Assembly (NCBI RefSeq): GCF_001659785.1 | Contig: NZ_CP015961.1 | Span: forward strand, 2,418,001-2,482,000 | Length of the DNA stretch: 64,000 nt | DNA from: Dietzia timorensis | GTDB lineage: Bacteria > Actinomycetota > Actinomycetes > Mycobacteriales > Mycobacteriaceae | Direction: 5' to 3' | Shown: positions 51,106 to 60,871 of the stretch, one piece after another | Position numbering within the stretch: position 1 is the stretch's first letter | Layout of the letters: each line of letters opens with the position of its first letter | Notes under the pieces: generated by a model | The model's database searches: none | The model's input: the letters and a program-made list of their open reading frames with translations, nothing else | Told to the model about the DNA's origin: nothing | Made by a program: the position numbers and the translations under genes

Positions 51106-51777
51106 ATGCACGCTCGCTCACCCGTCCACGCCACGCTCGCGGCCCTCGCCGCGGTGGCCGCGCTCTCGCTCTCCGCCTGCGGATCCGAGGCCGCCGACGA
51201 CGCCGCGCCCCCGATGACCACCCTTACCGAGACGGCGACCGCCGACGCGAACCAGCAGAGCCCGGCGCCGTCACCTGCACCGGCGAGCTCTCACGGCTCC
51301 GGCGCGACGACGAGCGAAAGCACCGCCGCGAACGGAAACGGCTCGGGCGAAGAGCAGGAGAATTGCGGAGCCGACCCGAATGCCGCCGCGATCACGGACA
51401 ACATCGGCCAGGTGCCCGCACCTTCGCTCGAGGGCATGTCCTGGACCTATAAGGGCGATAGCAACTTTGATCCGTGCGCGACGCTCTCCTACGCCACGGT
51501 CGAGCAGTCTGAGCAGGGCAACGCCCAATTCCAGAACCAGCTCATGCTATTCCACAAGGGTGACTACCTCGGCGTCGGCTCGGACACGGTTCAGCAGCAC
51601 CAGGTGATCGGCACGACCGACGATTCGGTGACCGTGCGCTACAAGGACTACGAGGCGCTCGACGCCGCGGGCGGCTCGAACGCGGAGGCGTCGAATTTTA
51701 CGACCGACGTGACGTTCCGGTGGGACGGCTCGCAGGTCGTCCCAGAGGGCCGCTTCCCGAATATGGGCATGCAGTAG
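51106..51777 (+). CDS. LppP/LprE-family lipoprotein
   Basis: A 223-residue lipoprotein. The signal peptide ends LSLSAC (Cys about 25), followed by a Pro/Ser/Thr/Ala-rich linker to about 85. The LppP/LprE domain then reads CGADPNAAAITDNIGQVP, SNFDPCATLSYATVEQ and TFRWDGSQVVPEGRFP; its two cysteines probably form a disulfide. Function of the mycobacterial family is unclear. The ATG at 51106 has GGAGG seven to eleven bases upstream; the in-frame ATG at 51088 would overlap that site and is less likely. Confidence 0.85.
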   Translation: MHARSPVHATLAALAAVAALSLSACGSEAADDAAPPMTTLTETATADANQQSPAPSPAPASSHGSGATTSESTAANGNGSGEEQENCGADPNAAAITDNIGQVPAPSLEGMSWTYKGDSNFDPCATLSYATVEQSEQGNAQFQNQLMLFHKGDYLGVGSDTVQQHQVIGTTDDSVTVRYKDYEALDAAGGSNAEASNFTTDVTFRWDGSQVVPEGRFPNMGMQ

Positions 51778-51897
51778 CGGGCGCACGCGGGCTGAGCGAA
51801 TCGAGCGCGTCCGACGTCACACTTGGGTGTGGCGCGGATCACTTTCTAGTGCTACGGTCGGCCCACAGGGTTTGACAAATGCCTAAGGAGTGTCCAA

Positions 51898-52953
51898 ATG
51901 CCTGCTCGTACCACGAAGCGCTACGTCCGCGAGGACGAGGGTTTTTTCCCGCCCGATTCGGTCGCGCGAAAGGTGTGGTCATACCCCACTTCGGCGCTGC
52001 TCGGATTCATCCGCGCGGTGACGATTGAGCACCTCGACCCCGATCTCGCCGCCTCCGTCGACGCGAGTGGACAGGTTCTGCAGCGCCCCGGCCTACGTTA
52101 TGACCGCACCGTGCAGTACTTCGCGACGGTGCTCTACGGCGACGCGCGGACGGTGATCAAGTCCTCGGACGTGCTCATGAAGATCCACTCCCGCGCCCGC
52201 GGACACAACCCCGTGACCGGCGGGACCTACGACTCCAACCGCCCATCCTCCCAGCTGTGGATACATATGACGGCGTGGCATTCCATCCTCTACGTCTACG
52301 AGAAATTCGGCCCCGGCCCGCTGCCCGCGGACGAGGAGGAGCGGTACTGGCGCGAGTGCGCGATCGCGGCGCAGTTCCAGCCGATCGACCCTGCGGACGT
52401 CCCGGCCACGCGCGCCGAGGTGCGCGAATACTTCGAAGCGTGGCGCCCGCACCTGGCCGCGTCGGAGGCGGCGCAGTACAACGTCGACTTCATCCTCGAC
52501 GGGATGCGGACGATCTTCACCGCGCTTCCAGGGTGGCTGCGGGCTGTGTCCGCCCCGGCGATCCGCGCGGGCGTCATCGCGACGTATCCGCGCTGGATGC
52601 GCCCCATGATGGGCGTGCACCAATCCCGCCTCGTCGATTCGGGAGTGACGGCGGTCCTCCGCGTCGCCATGGCCCGCCTCAACCGTGACCCCGAAGGACA
52701 GGCACGCTTCCTCCACGCGATCTCGCCCCACGGCGGCCCGGTTCTCTCCCCGCATCTGCGCGGCGAGCCGGCTTTGTCGCCGAAGGTCTGGACGGCCGCC
52801 GAGGCGCGAGAGGCCTTCGGCGACCCTCGGCCCCCGCTGGTCCAATACGCGGACATGCTGCGCGCCCGCGAGGCCGACGCCGCCGAAGATCCTTACACCC
52901 ACAATCACCATGATCCGCTCCTGGAGTTCGCAGCCCCGCGCGCCGAGGCCTAG
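51898..52953 (+). CDS. Oxygenase-like MpaB (DUF2236) family protein
   Basis: A 351-residue helical protein of the MpaB/Lcp-like DUF2236 family. SARKVWSYPTSALLGFIRAVTIEHLDPDLAA at the start, FATVLYGDARTVIKSSDVLMKIHSRARG, WIHMTAWHSILYVYEKFG (conserved His residues that ligate haem in characterised relatives such as Lcp) and FLHAISPHGGPVL at the end. Substrate unknown. The ATG at 51898 follows CCTAAGGAGTGTCCAA. Convergent with the AbiEi-like gene. Confidence 0.85.
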   Translation: MPARTTKRYVREDEGFFPPDSVARKVWSYPTSALLGFIRAVTIEHLDPDLAASVDASGQVLQRPGLRYDRTVQYFATVLYGDARTVIKSSDVLMKIHSRARGHNPVTGGTYDSNRPSSQLWIHMTAWHSILYVYEKFGPGPLPADEEERYWRECAIAAQFQPIDPADVPATRAEVREYFEAWRPHLAASEAAQYNVDFILDGMRTIFTALPGWLRAVSAPAIRAGVIATYPRWMRPMMGVHQSRLVDSGVTAVLRVAMARLNRDPEGQARFLHAISPHGGPVLSPHLRGEPALSPKVWTAAEAREAFGDPRPPLVQYADMLRAREADAAEDPYTHNHHDPLLEFAAPRAEA

Positions 52954-53060
52954 CGCCGCGTCGTCCTGCGCGTGCTGGGCCTCCGTGCCTGCGTGTCCCG
53001 GGCCACCGTGCCTGCGTGGTTCTCCCCCGCCTCGGACGGGCCGAGAATGGAGCAGCGACG

Positions 53061-54008
53061 TTATGCAGCGACACGTCTCGCCTGGGCGAAGGCGGATTCG
53101 AGGCGCGTTCTGAGCTCGTGTGGGTTAGCGAGGTCGTCCCACGTCCATCGCACGACCGTGTAACCCTCGGCCCGGAGGTCTTCTTCGCGGCGCCAGTGCT
53201 CGCGGAGTCGTTTCTCCTGTTCGCGGGTGGTGCCGGCCCCGACGATTTTCGCCTTCCCGTCGGCTTCGCCGATGAGTTTGAGCGCGCGCCAGAGGAAGTC
53301 GACGCGATACTTCCGCCCGCTTCTGGTGTGGATGAGGACCTGTTGTTCGGGTTGGGCGATGCCGAAGTGGTCGAAGAACAAGCGACTGCGCGATTCGAGG
53401 ACGCTCTCGGACAAGGCGGAGGCGAAAGCTAATGCTTTGAGTCCAGCGGGAAGGTTGTTGAGGTTCCGTTTCGATCCGAAGTACTCGACGAGGACGTGCT
53501 TACGGACCAGTTGCTTGTAAAGCGCTGACTCGATCGCGACGACTGCTGCCGCGAATCCACAGGTCGTTCCCACATCGAGCAGTGTGCGTTCGATTCCGGT
53601 GACCTTGAACCCTGCAATGATCGTGACATCATCGGCGGGCAGACGCGTCATGCGCTGATAGCTGGTGGGCCCTTTCATACTTCTCGGCGTTGGTGAATCC
53701 ATGGTGACCGCCGTCGTCGCCAGTGGAAGTTTCCACCCGGGTAGTCCGTGCATGAGTGCGGCACTCCAATGGGACAGGGCCCAGTCGCGTCGAGCGCTAA
53801 GCATGAACCCCGCACAACCGAGGAGATGTGTGCTTTCGCGGTAATTCACTTCAACCGGCGGGTCGAGATAGACACCATTGCATATTCGGACGAGCTCGCC
53901 CTTTCGCAAGAGATTAGCGATCTTTCCCCTGGTATATCCTTTGTCGAGCAATTCGCTTCGCGTGACAAGGCAGACGTTGGTGTCTTCCAACTTCAATATT
54001 TTTGCCAT
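53061..54008 (-). CDS. AbiEi-like protein with C-terminal nuclease-like (DUF559) domain, solitary
   Basis: A 315-residue protein. The N-terminal winged helix of type IV antitoxins (VTRSELLDKGYTRGKIANLLRKGELVRICNGVYL) is followed by the AbiEi central region (HWSAALMHGLPGW, TGIERTLLD). The C-terminal ~110 residues resemble Vsr/DUF559 PD-(D/E)xK enzymes: RVDFLW (Asp about 237), then GEADGK (Glu248, Asp250, Lys252). No AbiEii-type toxin gene lies beside it. The ATG at 54008 has no clear ribosome site; GTG starts at 54014 and 54026 are alternatives. Base composition is lower in GC than its neighbours, hinting at transfer. Such stand-alone fusions are frequent in Mycobacteriales; role untested. Confidence 0.78.
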   Translation of the reverse strand: MAKILKLEDTNVCLVTRSELLDKGYTRGKIANLLRKGELVRICNGVYLDPPVEVNYRESTHLLGCAGFMLSARRDWALSHWSAALMHGLPGWKLPLATTAVTMDSPTPRSMKGPTSYQRMTRLPADDVTIIAGFKVTGIERTLLDVGTTCGFAAAVVAIESALYKQLVRKHVLVEYFGSKRNLNNLPAGLKALAFASALSESVLESRSRLFFDHFGIAQPEQQVLIHTRSGRKYRVDFLWRALKLIGEADGKAKIVGAGTTREQEKRLREHWRREEDLRAEGYTVVRWTWDDLANPHELRTRLESAFAQARRVAA

Positions 54009-54194
54009 GGACACAGTGTTGAGCACAGCCTGGACGCGGATCGGCGAGCGACGACACTAAGCGCACTTCTGTGGACGCTCGATTGGGCCTGTGAATAGAG
54101 GGTCGACGCACGTCAGCGCACCGGACGCGGTTTGAGGGCAACCGATACGGCATGAATTCTTGGGGTTTTGCACACCATTTTTCGGTCTCCTAGC

Positions 54195-54262
54195 TACAAA
54201 CCGTCGAGAGTGTCGATTTTCCGCGTGCGTAGGGCGGTTTCTTTACATCTCGACGGTTTGTA
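54195..54262. repeat. 15-bp perfect inverted repeat, 38-nt spacer
   Basis: TACAAACCGTCGAGA at 54195-54209 is exactly inverted as TCTCGACGGTTTGTA at 54248-54262. It lies in the 389-bp gap upstream of the AbiEi-like gene (no other gene is visible in that gap). Shares GCTACAAACC with the element at 2280. Confidence 0.7.
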
Positions 54263-54329
54263 CGCCGACGGCCCCGATTTCAGGATGCGTAGAGCGGTTT
54301 GTAGACGTTTCGACGGCACGTACGCCGCC
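54226..54329. repeat. Two degenerate direct repeats of about 44 bp, 60-bp period
   Basis: TGCGTAG-GGCGGTTT...TCGACGG..TGTACGCCG at 54226-54269 recurs at 54286-54329 as TGCGTAG-AGCGGTTT...TCGACGG..CGTACGCCG, with about nine differences. CGATTT precedes both copies at similar distance. Overlaps the right arm of the inverted repeat. Confidence 0.6.
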
Positions 54330-54397
54330 TCGTCTCGCCCTTGTCCCCGAGGGACGCGGCGGCGGGCGCGTTGGCGGCCGGTTAGGCGGGGCGTTGG

Positions 54398-56026
54398 CTA
54401 GGAGGGGTCCCCGCCGGCGAGCATTTTCTCGGCCTCCGCGCGCATTTCGACCTTGCGAACTTTGCCGGTCACCGTCATCGGGAACTCGTCGACGATGTGG
54501 ACGTAGCGCGGGATCTTGTGGCGTGCGAGCTTGCCGTCGGCGAAGGCGCGCAGGGACTCGGCGGTGAGTTCGTCCGCGCCGGGCGACAGCCGAATCCAGG
54601 CCATGAGTTCTTCGCCGTACTTCGCATCGGGGACGCCGATAACTTGAGCATCCACGACGTCAGGATGCGTGTAGAGGAACTCCTCGATCTCGCGCGGGTA
54701 GATGTTCTCGCCGCCGCGGATGACCATGTCCTTGATGCGGCCGGTGACCTGGACGTAGCCGTCGGAGTCCATGACGCCGATGTCGCCGGTGCGCATCCAG
54801 CCGTCGACCAGTGCCTCGGAGGTCTTCTCCGGATTCTCCCAGTAGCCGAGCATCACCGAATAGCCGCGGGTGCAGAGCTCGCCCGGCACGCCGATCGGAA
54901 GGGTCTCGCCGGTCGAAGGATCAGCGATCTTCACCTCGAGGTGCGGGCCGACGCGACCGACGGTGGAGACGCGGCGGTCCACGGAATCGTCGACGCGGGT
55001 CTGGGTGGAGACCGGCGAGGTTTCCGTCATTCCGTAGCAGATGGAGACCTCCTCCATCCCCATCTCGCTCATCACCCGGCGCATCGTGTTCTCTGGGCAT
55101 GGGGAGCCGGCCATGATTCCCGTACGCAGCGAGCCGAGGTCGAAATCGGCGAGGTTGTCGAGGGCGAGCTCGGCGATAAACATCGTCGGGACGCCGTAGA
55201 GGCTGGTGCAGCGTTCCTTCTCGACAGCGGTCAGCGAGGCGACCGGGTCGAAGGTCGGCGCCGGGATCACCATCGCCGCACCGTGCGAGGTGCACGCGAG
55301 GTTGCCCATCACCATCCCGAAGCAGTGATAGAAGGGCACCGGAATGCATACGCGGTCGACCTCGGAATAGCCCACGAGCTCGCCCACCATGTACCCGTTG
55401 TTGAGGATGTTCGTGTGCGAGAGGGTCGCGCCCTTGGGGAAGCCCGTGGTCCCCGAGGTGTACTGGATGTTGATCGGATCGGCCGCGCGCAGGGACGCGG
55501 CGATATCGGACAACCGCTGTTCGTCGGCGGGCGTGTCGAGGATCGTCTGCCAGTGCTCGGATTCGAACAGTACGATCTCGCGCACCCCGGGCGTCTCGGG
55601 GCGGACCTTTTCGAGCATCCCGGCATAGTCGGAATCCTTGTACTTCTCGGCGGCGAGGACCACGGAGATGCCGGACTGCCCCAGCACATAGCTGAGCTCG
55701 CTCGTGCGGTATGCGGGGTTGATGTTGACCAGGATCGCGCCGATCTCCGCCGTCGCGTATTGCACCACCGTCCACTCCCAGCGGTTCGGGGACCACACGC
55801 CGACGCGGTCCCCTGCCGTCACACCTAGATCGAGGAGGCCGGTCGCGACCTGCCGCACGACGCCGAGGAACTCGGCGTATGTGAAACGGACCCCTGCGTG
55901 CACGTCGACCAGGGCATCACGTTCGCCGAAGCGCTCGGTCGTGCGGGCGAGGTTCTCGCCGATCGTCGTGGTGAGAAGCGCAGGCTCGGCGGCGCCGCGG
56001 GCGTGAGATAGCGAGAGAGCGGACAT
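54398..56026 (-). CDS. AMP-forming acyl-CoA ligase (FadD35-like)
   Basis: A 542-residue ANL ligase. [19 protein letters not shown] is the P-loop, GMTETSPVS and [17 protein letters not shown] are core motifs, and [21 protein letters not shown] plus the C-terminal [11 protein letters not shown] (catalytic Lys) complete it. The ATG at 56026 has GGGGGAACC upstream; the frame stays open to 57061 but that part is antisense-like to nothing and overlaps the citE gene in another frame. The neighbours and the Rv2505c synteny suggest a branched or short/medium-chain acid substrate entering leucine-type catabolism. Confidence 0.88.
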   Translation of the reverse strand: MSALSLSHARGAAEPALLTTTIGENLARTTERFGERDALVDVHAGVRFTYAEFLGVVRQVATGLLDLGVTAGDRVGVWSPNRWEWTVVQYATAEIGAILVNINPAYRTSELSYVLGQSGISVVLAAEKYKDSDYAGMLEKVRPETPGVREIVLFESEHWQTILDTPADEQRLSDIAASLRAADPINIQYTSGTTGFPKGATLSHTNILNNGYMVGELVGYSEVDRVCIPVPFYHCFGMVMGNLACTSHGAAMVIPAPTFDPVASLTAVEKERCTSLYGVPTMFIAELALDNLADFDLGSLRTGIMAGSPCPENTMRRVMSEMGMEEVSICYGMTETSPVSTQTRVDDSVDRRVSTVGRVGPHLEVKIADPSTGETLPIGVPGELCTRGYSVMLGYWENPEKTSEALVDGWMRTGDIGVMDSDGYVQVTGRIKDMVIRGGENIYPREIEEFLYTHPDVVDAQVIGVPDAKYGEELMAWIRLSPGADELTAESLRAFADGKLARHKIPRYVHIVDEFPMTVTGKVRKVEMRAEAEKMLAGGDPS

Positions 56027-56184
56027 CGGTTCCCCCAATAGGTCCGGGCCGCGCACCGGCGCGACCCACTTGGCACAATTGCGATTGTGACCTAGACCAT
56101 AGTCCGGTCCGAAACGTCCGGCCATCCACCGAAAGTGGAGGGCGCCCGCGACCGCGAACCACCGGCCGCGCGAGAGAGGTCGGC

Positions 56185-57051
56185 TCAGGAGACGGCGGCG
56201 CGCCGCATCGTCGCGCGCGCCTGGGCGATCACGGGACCGTCGACCATGCGTCCGTCGAGCGTGAACACGCCGCCGCTCTTCTCCGCGGCGGCGAGCACCT
56301 TCTGCGCCCACTCCACCTCCGCGGCCGGCGGGGCGTAGGCCTCGCGAATCACGGCGACCTGCGACGGGTGGATGCACGCGGTTGCGGCGTAGCCGAGAGC
56401 GACCGCGTCCACGGCCTCCGCGCGCAGACCACCCGTGTCCGCGATGTCGAGGTGCACCGAGTCGATCGCGAACCGGCCGAAAGCGGCCGCCGCGAGAGCC
56501 ACCGCCGAACGGGCGTGGCGCGGCACGTCGCGGTAGTCGTTCGCCGTTCGCCCGAGCTCGGCCTCTTCTGCCTGGAACCGCGAGGTTGACCCGCCCATCG
56601 CTGCGACGAGGTCCTCGGCACCCCACATCATTCCGACGCATCCCGTGGTTGCCGCGATCTCGGTGGCGTTGACGACGCCGCGCGGTGTCTCCAACAGCGC
56701 GATCACGTCCGCTCCACTCGCTTCCGCAGCCGCGCGCACGTCCTCCGCAGATTCGGTCTTGGCAAGCATGACGGCGGACGCGCCCATCTGCTTCGCCGCC
56801 TCGGCATCCGGTGCGAAGTCCGGGGTGTCGACGGCGTTGAGGCGCACCATGTAGCGGCCGGGGTCGAGGTCCGCGGCGGCCGCGCGAAGCGCCTCGCGCG
56901 CGGAGCCCCGGTTCTCCGGCGCCACCGCGTCCTCGAGGTCGAGGATCACCCCGTCCGCGCGGTCGAGCGCCTTCGCGAACCGCTCCGGCCGGTCGGCGGG
57001 GCAGAACAGCAGCGCGGGGCCTGGCGGCTGCCATGGGTGCCGATCGGTCAT
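56185..57051 (-). CDS. CitE/HpcH-type CoA-ester lyase (HMG-CoA lyase-like, Rv2498c type)
   Basis: A 288-residue TIM-barrel lyase. ALLFCPADRPERFAKALDRADGVILDLEDAVAPENRGSAR (split), RLNAVDTPDF, VIALLETPRGVVNA (metal Glu) and MMWGAEDLVAAMGG are family motifs. Rv2498c in the same gene order is a bifunctional lyase used in leucine catabolism (3-hydroxy-3-methylglutaryl-CoA cleavage) and itaconate breakdown; I infer the same here. The start overlaps the MaoC stop by four bases (ATGA). Confidence 0.88.
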   Translation of the reverse strand: MTDRHPWQPPGPALLFCPADRPERFAKALDRADGVILDLEDAVAPENRGSAREALRAAAADLDPGRYMVRLNAVDTPDFAPDAEAAKQMGASAVMLAKTESAEDVRAAAEASGADVIALLETPRGVVNATEIAATTGCVGMMWGAEDLVAAMGGSTSRFQAEEAELGRTANDYRDVPRHARSAVALAAAAFGRFAIDSVHLDIADTGGLRAEAVDAVALGYAATACIHPSQVAVIREAYAPPAAEVEWAQKVLAAAEKSGGVFTLDGRMVDGPVIAQARATMRRAAVS

Positions 57052-57587
57052 GACGGATCACCTTCTCCGACGTCAGGCTTGCACCGCACGAGCGTCTTGC
57101 GCACTGCCTTGGCCACGACTTCTCCGTGTTGATTGCGCCCGATGTGTTCGAGCGAGACGATGCCCTCGCCGGGCCGCGAGCGCGATTCGCGCTTGCCCAC
57201 GCACAGTGTCTCGCCGTAGAGGGTGTCGCCGTGGAACACCGGCGCCGGAAACGAGACCTCGGAGAAGCCGAGGTTCGCGACGATCGTGCCCTGCGTGAGT
57301 TGCGCGACCGAGAGCCCTACAAGTGTAGAGAACGTATGCATCGAGTTCATCAGTCGCTCGCCGCCGAAGCCCGGCTGCTCGGCTGCCCACGCGGCGTCGA
57401 GGTGGAGCGACTGCGTGTTCATCGTCAGGGTCGTGAACAGGACGTTGTCGGCCTCGGTCATGGTGCGACCGGGGCGGTGCTTGTATAGCGCGCCGACCTC
57501 GAATTCCTCGAACCACAGCCCGCGCTGAACGACCTCGCGAACGACCTCGACCTCGCCGCCGGTGCCGTGTGCCTCCCCCGCGCTCAC
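57048..57587 (-). CDS. MaoC-type (R)-enoyl-CoA hydratase
   Basis: A 179-residue hot-dog-fold hydratase. GLWFEEFEVGALYKHRPGRTMTEADNVLFTTLTMNTQSLHLD (split) contains the catalytic Asp/His of MaoC proteins; VANLGFSEVSFPAPVFHGDTLYGET is the second conserved block. Probable step: hydration of 3-methylglutaconyl-CoA. The GTG at 57587 overlaps the acyl-CoA dehydrogenase stop (GTGA). Confidence 0.88.
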   Translation of the reverse strand: MSAGEAHGTGGEVEVVREVVQRGLWFEEFEVGALYKHRPGRTMTEADNVLFTTLTMNTQSLHLDAAWAAEQPGFGGERLMNSMHTFSTLVGLSVAQLTQGTIVANLGFSEVSFPAPVFHGDTLYGETLCVGKRESRSRPGEGIVSLEHIGRNQHGEVVAKAVRKTLVRCKPDVGEGDPS

Positions 57588-58729
57588 AGCCCGAGACCCC
57601 GCGCGATGAGCATGAGCTGGACCTCGGTGGTGCCCTCGCCGATCTCGAGGATCTTCGAGTCGCGGTAATGGCGGGCCACGCGGGTCTCGTTCATGAAGCC
57701 GTAGCCACCGTGGATCTGCGTCGCGTCGCGGGCGTTGTCCATCGCAGCCTCGGAGCCGATCATCTTCGCGATCGCGGCCTCGGACTTGAACGGCTTACCG
57801 GCGAGCATGAGCCGCGCGGCGTCGTAGTAGGCCAGGCGGGCCGCGTGGACGCGGGCCTGCATCCGCGCGATCTTGAAGCTGATCGCCTGGAACTGCGAGA
57901 TCGGCTGCCCGAAGGACTTGCGGTCGCGCGCGTAGGCGATCGAATCGTCGACGCAGCACTGGGCCGCGCCTACCGATACGGCGGCGATGGCGATTCGTCC
58001 TTCGTCGAGGATCGACAGGAAGTTCGCGTAGCCGCGGCCGCGCTCGCCAAGCAGGTTTTCCTCGGGCACGCGGGCGTCGGAGAAGCTCAGCGGGTGCGTG
58101 TCCGAGGCGTTCCAACCGACCTTGTCGTAGGCCTTCTCGGCGACGAATCCTTCCGTACCCGACGGCACGATGATCGTCGAGATCTCCTTCTTGCCGTTCT
58201 CCCGCTCGCCGGTTACCGCCGTGACCGTGACGAATTTGGTGATGTCGGTGCCGGAGTTCGTGATGAACTGCTTGGCGCCGTTGATGACCCACTCGGAGCC
58301 GTCGAGCTTCGCGGTGGTTTTGGTGGCGCCGGCGTCCGAACCGGCATCGGGTTCGGTGAGCCCGAATCCCGCGAGCGCCTTGCCGGCCGCGAGGTCCGGA
58401 AGCAGCGTCTGCTTCTGCTCCTCGGTGCCGAATTTGAAGATCGGCATCATGCCGAGCCCGACTCCGGCCTCGACCGTCATCGCCGTGGACTGGTCGACCC
58501 TGCCGAGCTCCTCGAGGGCGAGGGCGAGGGCGAAGTAGTCGCCGCCCATGCCGCCGTATTCCTCGGGGATCGGAAGCCCGAACAGCCCCATCTCCCCCAT
58601 CTGCGCGACGATGTCGTAGGGGAACCGGTGCTCGCGGTCGTTCTCCGCGGCCTGTGGCGCGACGACCTTGTCCGCGAAGTCCGCGACCGTGTTCTTCAGC
58701 TCGGCGTAGTCGCCTTCTAGCTCAGCCAT
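57584..58729 (-). CDS. Acyl-CoA dehydrogenase, probably isovaleryl-CoA dehydrogenase
   Basis: A 381-residue FAD-dependent dehydrogenase of standard length. GFGLTEPDAGSDAGATKTTA (FAD/substrate motif), LDEGRIAIAAVSVGAAQ, and the C-terminal QIHGGYGFMNETRVARHYRDSKILEIGEGTTEVQ (split) are canonical; the catalytic base is in the GYG region family. The position next to methylcrotonyl-CoA carboxylase genes (as fadE19, Rv2500c) suggests isovaleryl-CoA as substrate. ATG at 58729; 18 bp from the carboxylase alpha gene. Confidence 0.9.
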   Translation of the reverse strand: MAELEGDYAELKNTVADFADKVVAPQAAENDREHRFPYDIVAQMGEMGLFGLPIPEEYGGMGGDYFALALALEELGRVDQSTAMTVEAGVGLGMMPIFKFGTEEQKQTLLPDLAAGKALAGFGLTEPDAGSDAGATKTTAKLDGSEWVINGAKQFITNSGTDITKFVTVTAVTGERENGKKEISTIIVPSGTEGFVAEKAYDKVGWNASDTHPLSFSDARVPEENLLGERGRGYANFLSILDEGRIAIAAVSVGAAQCCVDDSIAYARDRKSFGQPISQFQAISFKIARMQARVHAARLAYYDAARLMLAGKPFKSEAAIAKMIGSEAAMDNARDATQIHGGYGFMNETRVARHYRDSKILEIGEGTTEVQLMLIARGLGL

Positions 58730-58747
58730 GGTGAATTCCCTTGTCCT

Positions 58748-60862
58748 CTACTTTTGTGTTTCGTCTTCGTTATCGATGACGGCGAGCACCGCATCCGCCC
58801 CGACCTGCTCGCCTGCGGCCACCTTGAGGCTCACGACGCCGGCGGCCGGCGCGCGCAGCGTGTGTTCCATCTTCATCGCCTCGACGGCCAGGACGGCATC
58901 GCCCTCGGCAACCTCAGCGCCGTCCGAGACGTGGACCGCGACCACCGATCCAGGCATGGGCGAGGTGATCGCGCGGTCGCTCGACGCGTCGATCGCGTCG
59001 CGCGGAACGCGGGTGGGCAGGAGTTGGAGAGTCCAGCTACCGGAGTCGCTAGAGACCCACACCGCGCGCACATCGCCTCCGGGTTCGCGCTGCAGCGTCG
59101 CCCGAAATTCGGTCGTCACGCTGGCGCACGTGACGCGGAACTCGGTCGGGCCGCCGAGCACGTAGACCTCGAAGGTCTCCTCGGCGGGGGCGTCCACCTC
59201 GCCGCTGCGGTTGAGGCCGAGCGCGCCGGGCAGGAGTCGTTCGGGGTCGTCCGCCCGGAGCCGCGCGACGACCGGCGCGGCCGCCCCGACCTCGAAGCGG
59301 GCGATGTATTCCGCCGGTCCCCCGAGTCGCCAGCCGCGGCCTGCATCGAAACCGGCATGGCCGCGGGCGCGGCTCGGCTCCTGCGCGGACTCGATCGCCT
59401 GGCACGCGGCCGCGAAGGCCGCCGCGGGCACCGACGGCGGCGCGTATCCGGCACCTCTGCCGTCATCGGCGACGAGTTGGTCCAGCAGGTTGGTGTCGAG
59501 TTCTCCGGAGCGCACCCGCGGCTGCGCGAGCAGGAATCGACAGAAGTCGAGATTGCTACCCACGCCGTCGACGCGGGTGGCGGCGAGCGCGGTATCCAGC
59601 CTGTTCAGGGCTGCGTCGCGGGTCGGCGCCCACGCGATGATCTTCGACAGCATCGGGTCATAATTGCCGCCGACGACGGTGCCGGGCCGCAATCCCGAGT
59701 CGACGCGGATGCCGTCGCCGGAGGGCTCATCGAGCGCGAGCACCGTGCCGCCGGTCGGCAGGAATCCGCGCGCCGGGTCCTCGGCGTAGACGCGCGCCTC
59801 GATTGCGTGCCCACGTAGCGAGACTTCCTCCTGCGAGAGGGGAAGCTCCTCGCCCGCCGCGATGCGGACCTGGCATTCGACAAGGTCGACGCCGGTGACC
59901 ATTTCGGTGACCGGATGCTCGACCTGCAGCCGGGTATTCATCTCCATGAAGAAGAACTCGTCCGGCGCGTGCGCGGACACGATGAACTCGACGGTGCCCG
60001 CCCCGCGGTAGCCGACCGAGCGCGCCGCATCGCAGGCGGCGGCGCCGATGCGCTCGCGGGTGGCGGCATCGAGCAGCGGGCTCGGCGCCTCCTCGATGAC
60101 CTTCTGATGGCGCCGCTGCAGCGAACATTCGCGTTCGCCGAGGTGGATGACGTTGCCATGGGCATCGGCGAGGATCTGCACCTCGATGTGCCGCGGGGTG
60201 TCGACGAAGCGCTCTATGAACAGCGTGTCGTCGCCGAACGAGCTCGCCGCCTCGCGCCGCGCGGTCTGCAGCGCTGCGGGCAGCTCCGAGCCCTCGTGCA
60301 CGAGGTGCATGCCCTTGCCGCCGCCGCCCGCCGAGGGCTTGATCAGCACCGGGAATCCGACCTCTTCGGCGCCGGCAATGAGCTCTGGATCGGTGAGCCC
60401 CGGTCGCGAAATCCCCGGCACGGTCGGCACGTCGCGGCTCGATACCGCCGCCTTGGCCGAGATCTTGTCGCCCATTTCCCTGATGGATGACGCCGCCGGG
60501 CCGATGAACTCGACGCCCGCGGATTCGCATGCGGCGGAGAACTCGGCGTTCTCGGAGAGGAACCCGTAGCCCGGGTGGATCGCCTGCGCGCCCGTCGATT
60601 TGGCCGCGGCGAGGATCTTGTCGATCACGAGGTACGACTCGCTGGCGGCCGCCGGGCCGATATGCACGGCGACGTCAGCGGCGTGTACGTGCTTCGCGTC
60701 GCGGTCGGCGTCGGAGTACACCGCGACCGAGCGGATGCCCATTTCGCGCAGCGTCCGGATCACTCGGCAGGCGATTTCCCCGCGGTTGGCGACGAGCACC
60801 GTGTCGAAGCCGCTCGCCCCGGCAACCGGGCGAGAAGAGAAGTGGTCTGTCTCTACAGTCAT
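58748..60862 (-). CDS. accA1: Acyl-CoA carboxylase alpha subunit (biotin carboxylase + BCCP), probably 3-methylcrotonyl-CoA
   Basis: A 704-residue biotin-dependent carboxylase subunit. The biotin carboxylase part (about 17-470) has [49 protein letters not shown] and [18 protein letters not shown] linker precedes the biotinyl domain with [13 protein letters not shown] (biotinylated Lys). It works with the adjacent beta subunit. By synteny with Rv2501c the acceptor is 3-methylcrotonyl-CoA. ATG at 60862; nine bases after the accD1 stop. Confidence 0.93.
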   Translation of the reverse strand: MTVETDHFSSRPVAGASGFDTVLVANRGEIACRVIRTLREMGIRSVAVYSDADRDAKHVHAADVAVHIGPAAASESYLVIDKILAAAKSTGAQAIHPGYGFLSENAEFSAACESAGVEFIGPAASSIREMGDKISAKAAVSSRDVPTVPGISRPGLTDPELIAGAEEVGFPVLIKPSAGGGGKGMHLVHEGSELPAALQTARREAASSFGDDTLFIERFVDTPRHIEVQILADAHGNVIHLGERECSLQRRHQKVIEEAPSPLLDAATRERIGAAACDAARSVGYRGAGTVEFIVSAHAPDEFFFMEMNTRLQVEHPVTEMVTGVDLVECQVRIAAGEELPLSQEEVSLRGHAIEARVYAEDPARGFLPTGGTVLALDEPSGDGIRVDSGLRPGTVVGGNYDPMLSKIIAWAPTRDAALNRLDTALAATRVDGVGSNLDFCRFLLAQPRVRSGELDTNLLDQLVADDGRGAGYAPPSVPAAAFAAACQAIESAQEPSRARGHAGFDAGRGWRLGGPAEYIARFEVGAAAPVVARLRADDPERLLPGALGLNRSGEVDAPAEETFEVYVLGGPTEFRVTCASVTTEFRATLQREPGGDVRAVWVSSDSGSWTLQLLPTRVPRDAIDASSDRAITSPMPGSVVAVHVSDGAEVAEGDAVLAVEAMKMEHTLRAPAAGVVSLKVAAGEQVGADAVLAVIDNEDETQK

Positions 60863-60871
60863 GAGGTCACA

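Noticed and set aside
53061-54026. Complete AbiE toxin-antitoxin pair
   Set aside because: Only the AbiEi-like part is present; both flanking genes are unrelated (MpaB-family and acyl-CoA ligase).
56027-57061. Upstream extension of the acyl-CoA ligase frame by about 345 codons
   Set aside because: It overlaps the well-supported CitE gene in a different frame and is Arg/Gly-rich; the ligase has a good start and ribosome site at 56026.
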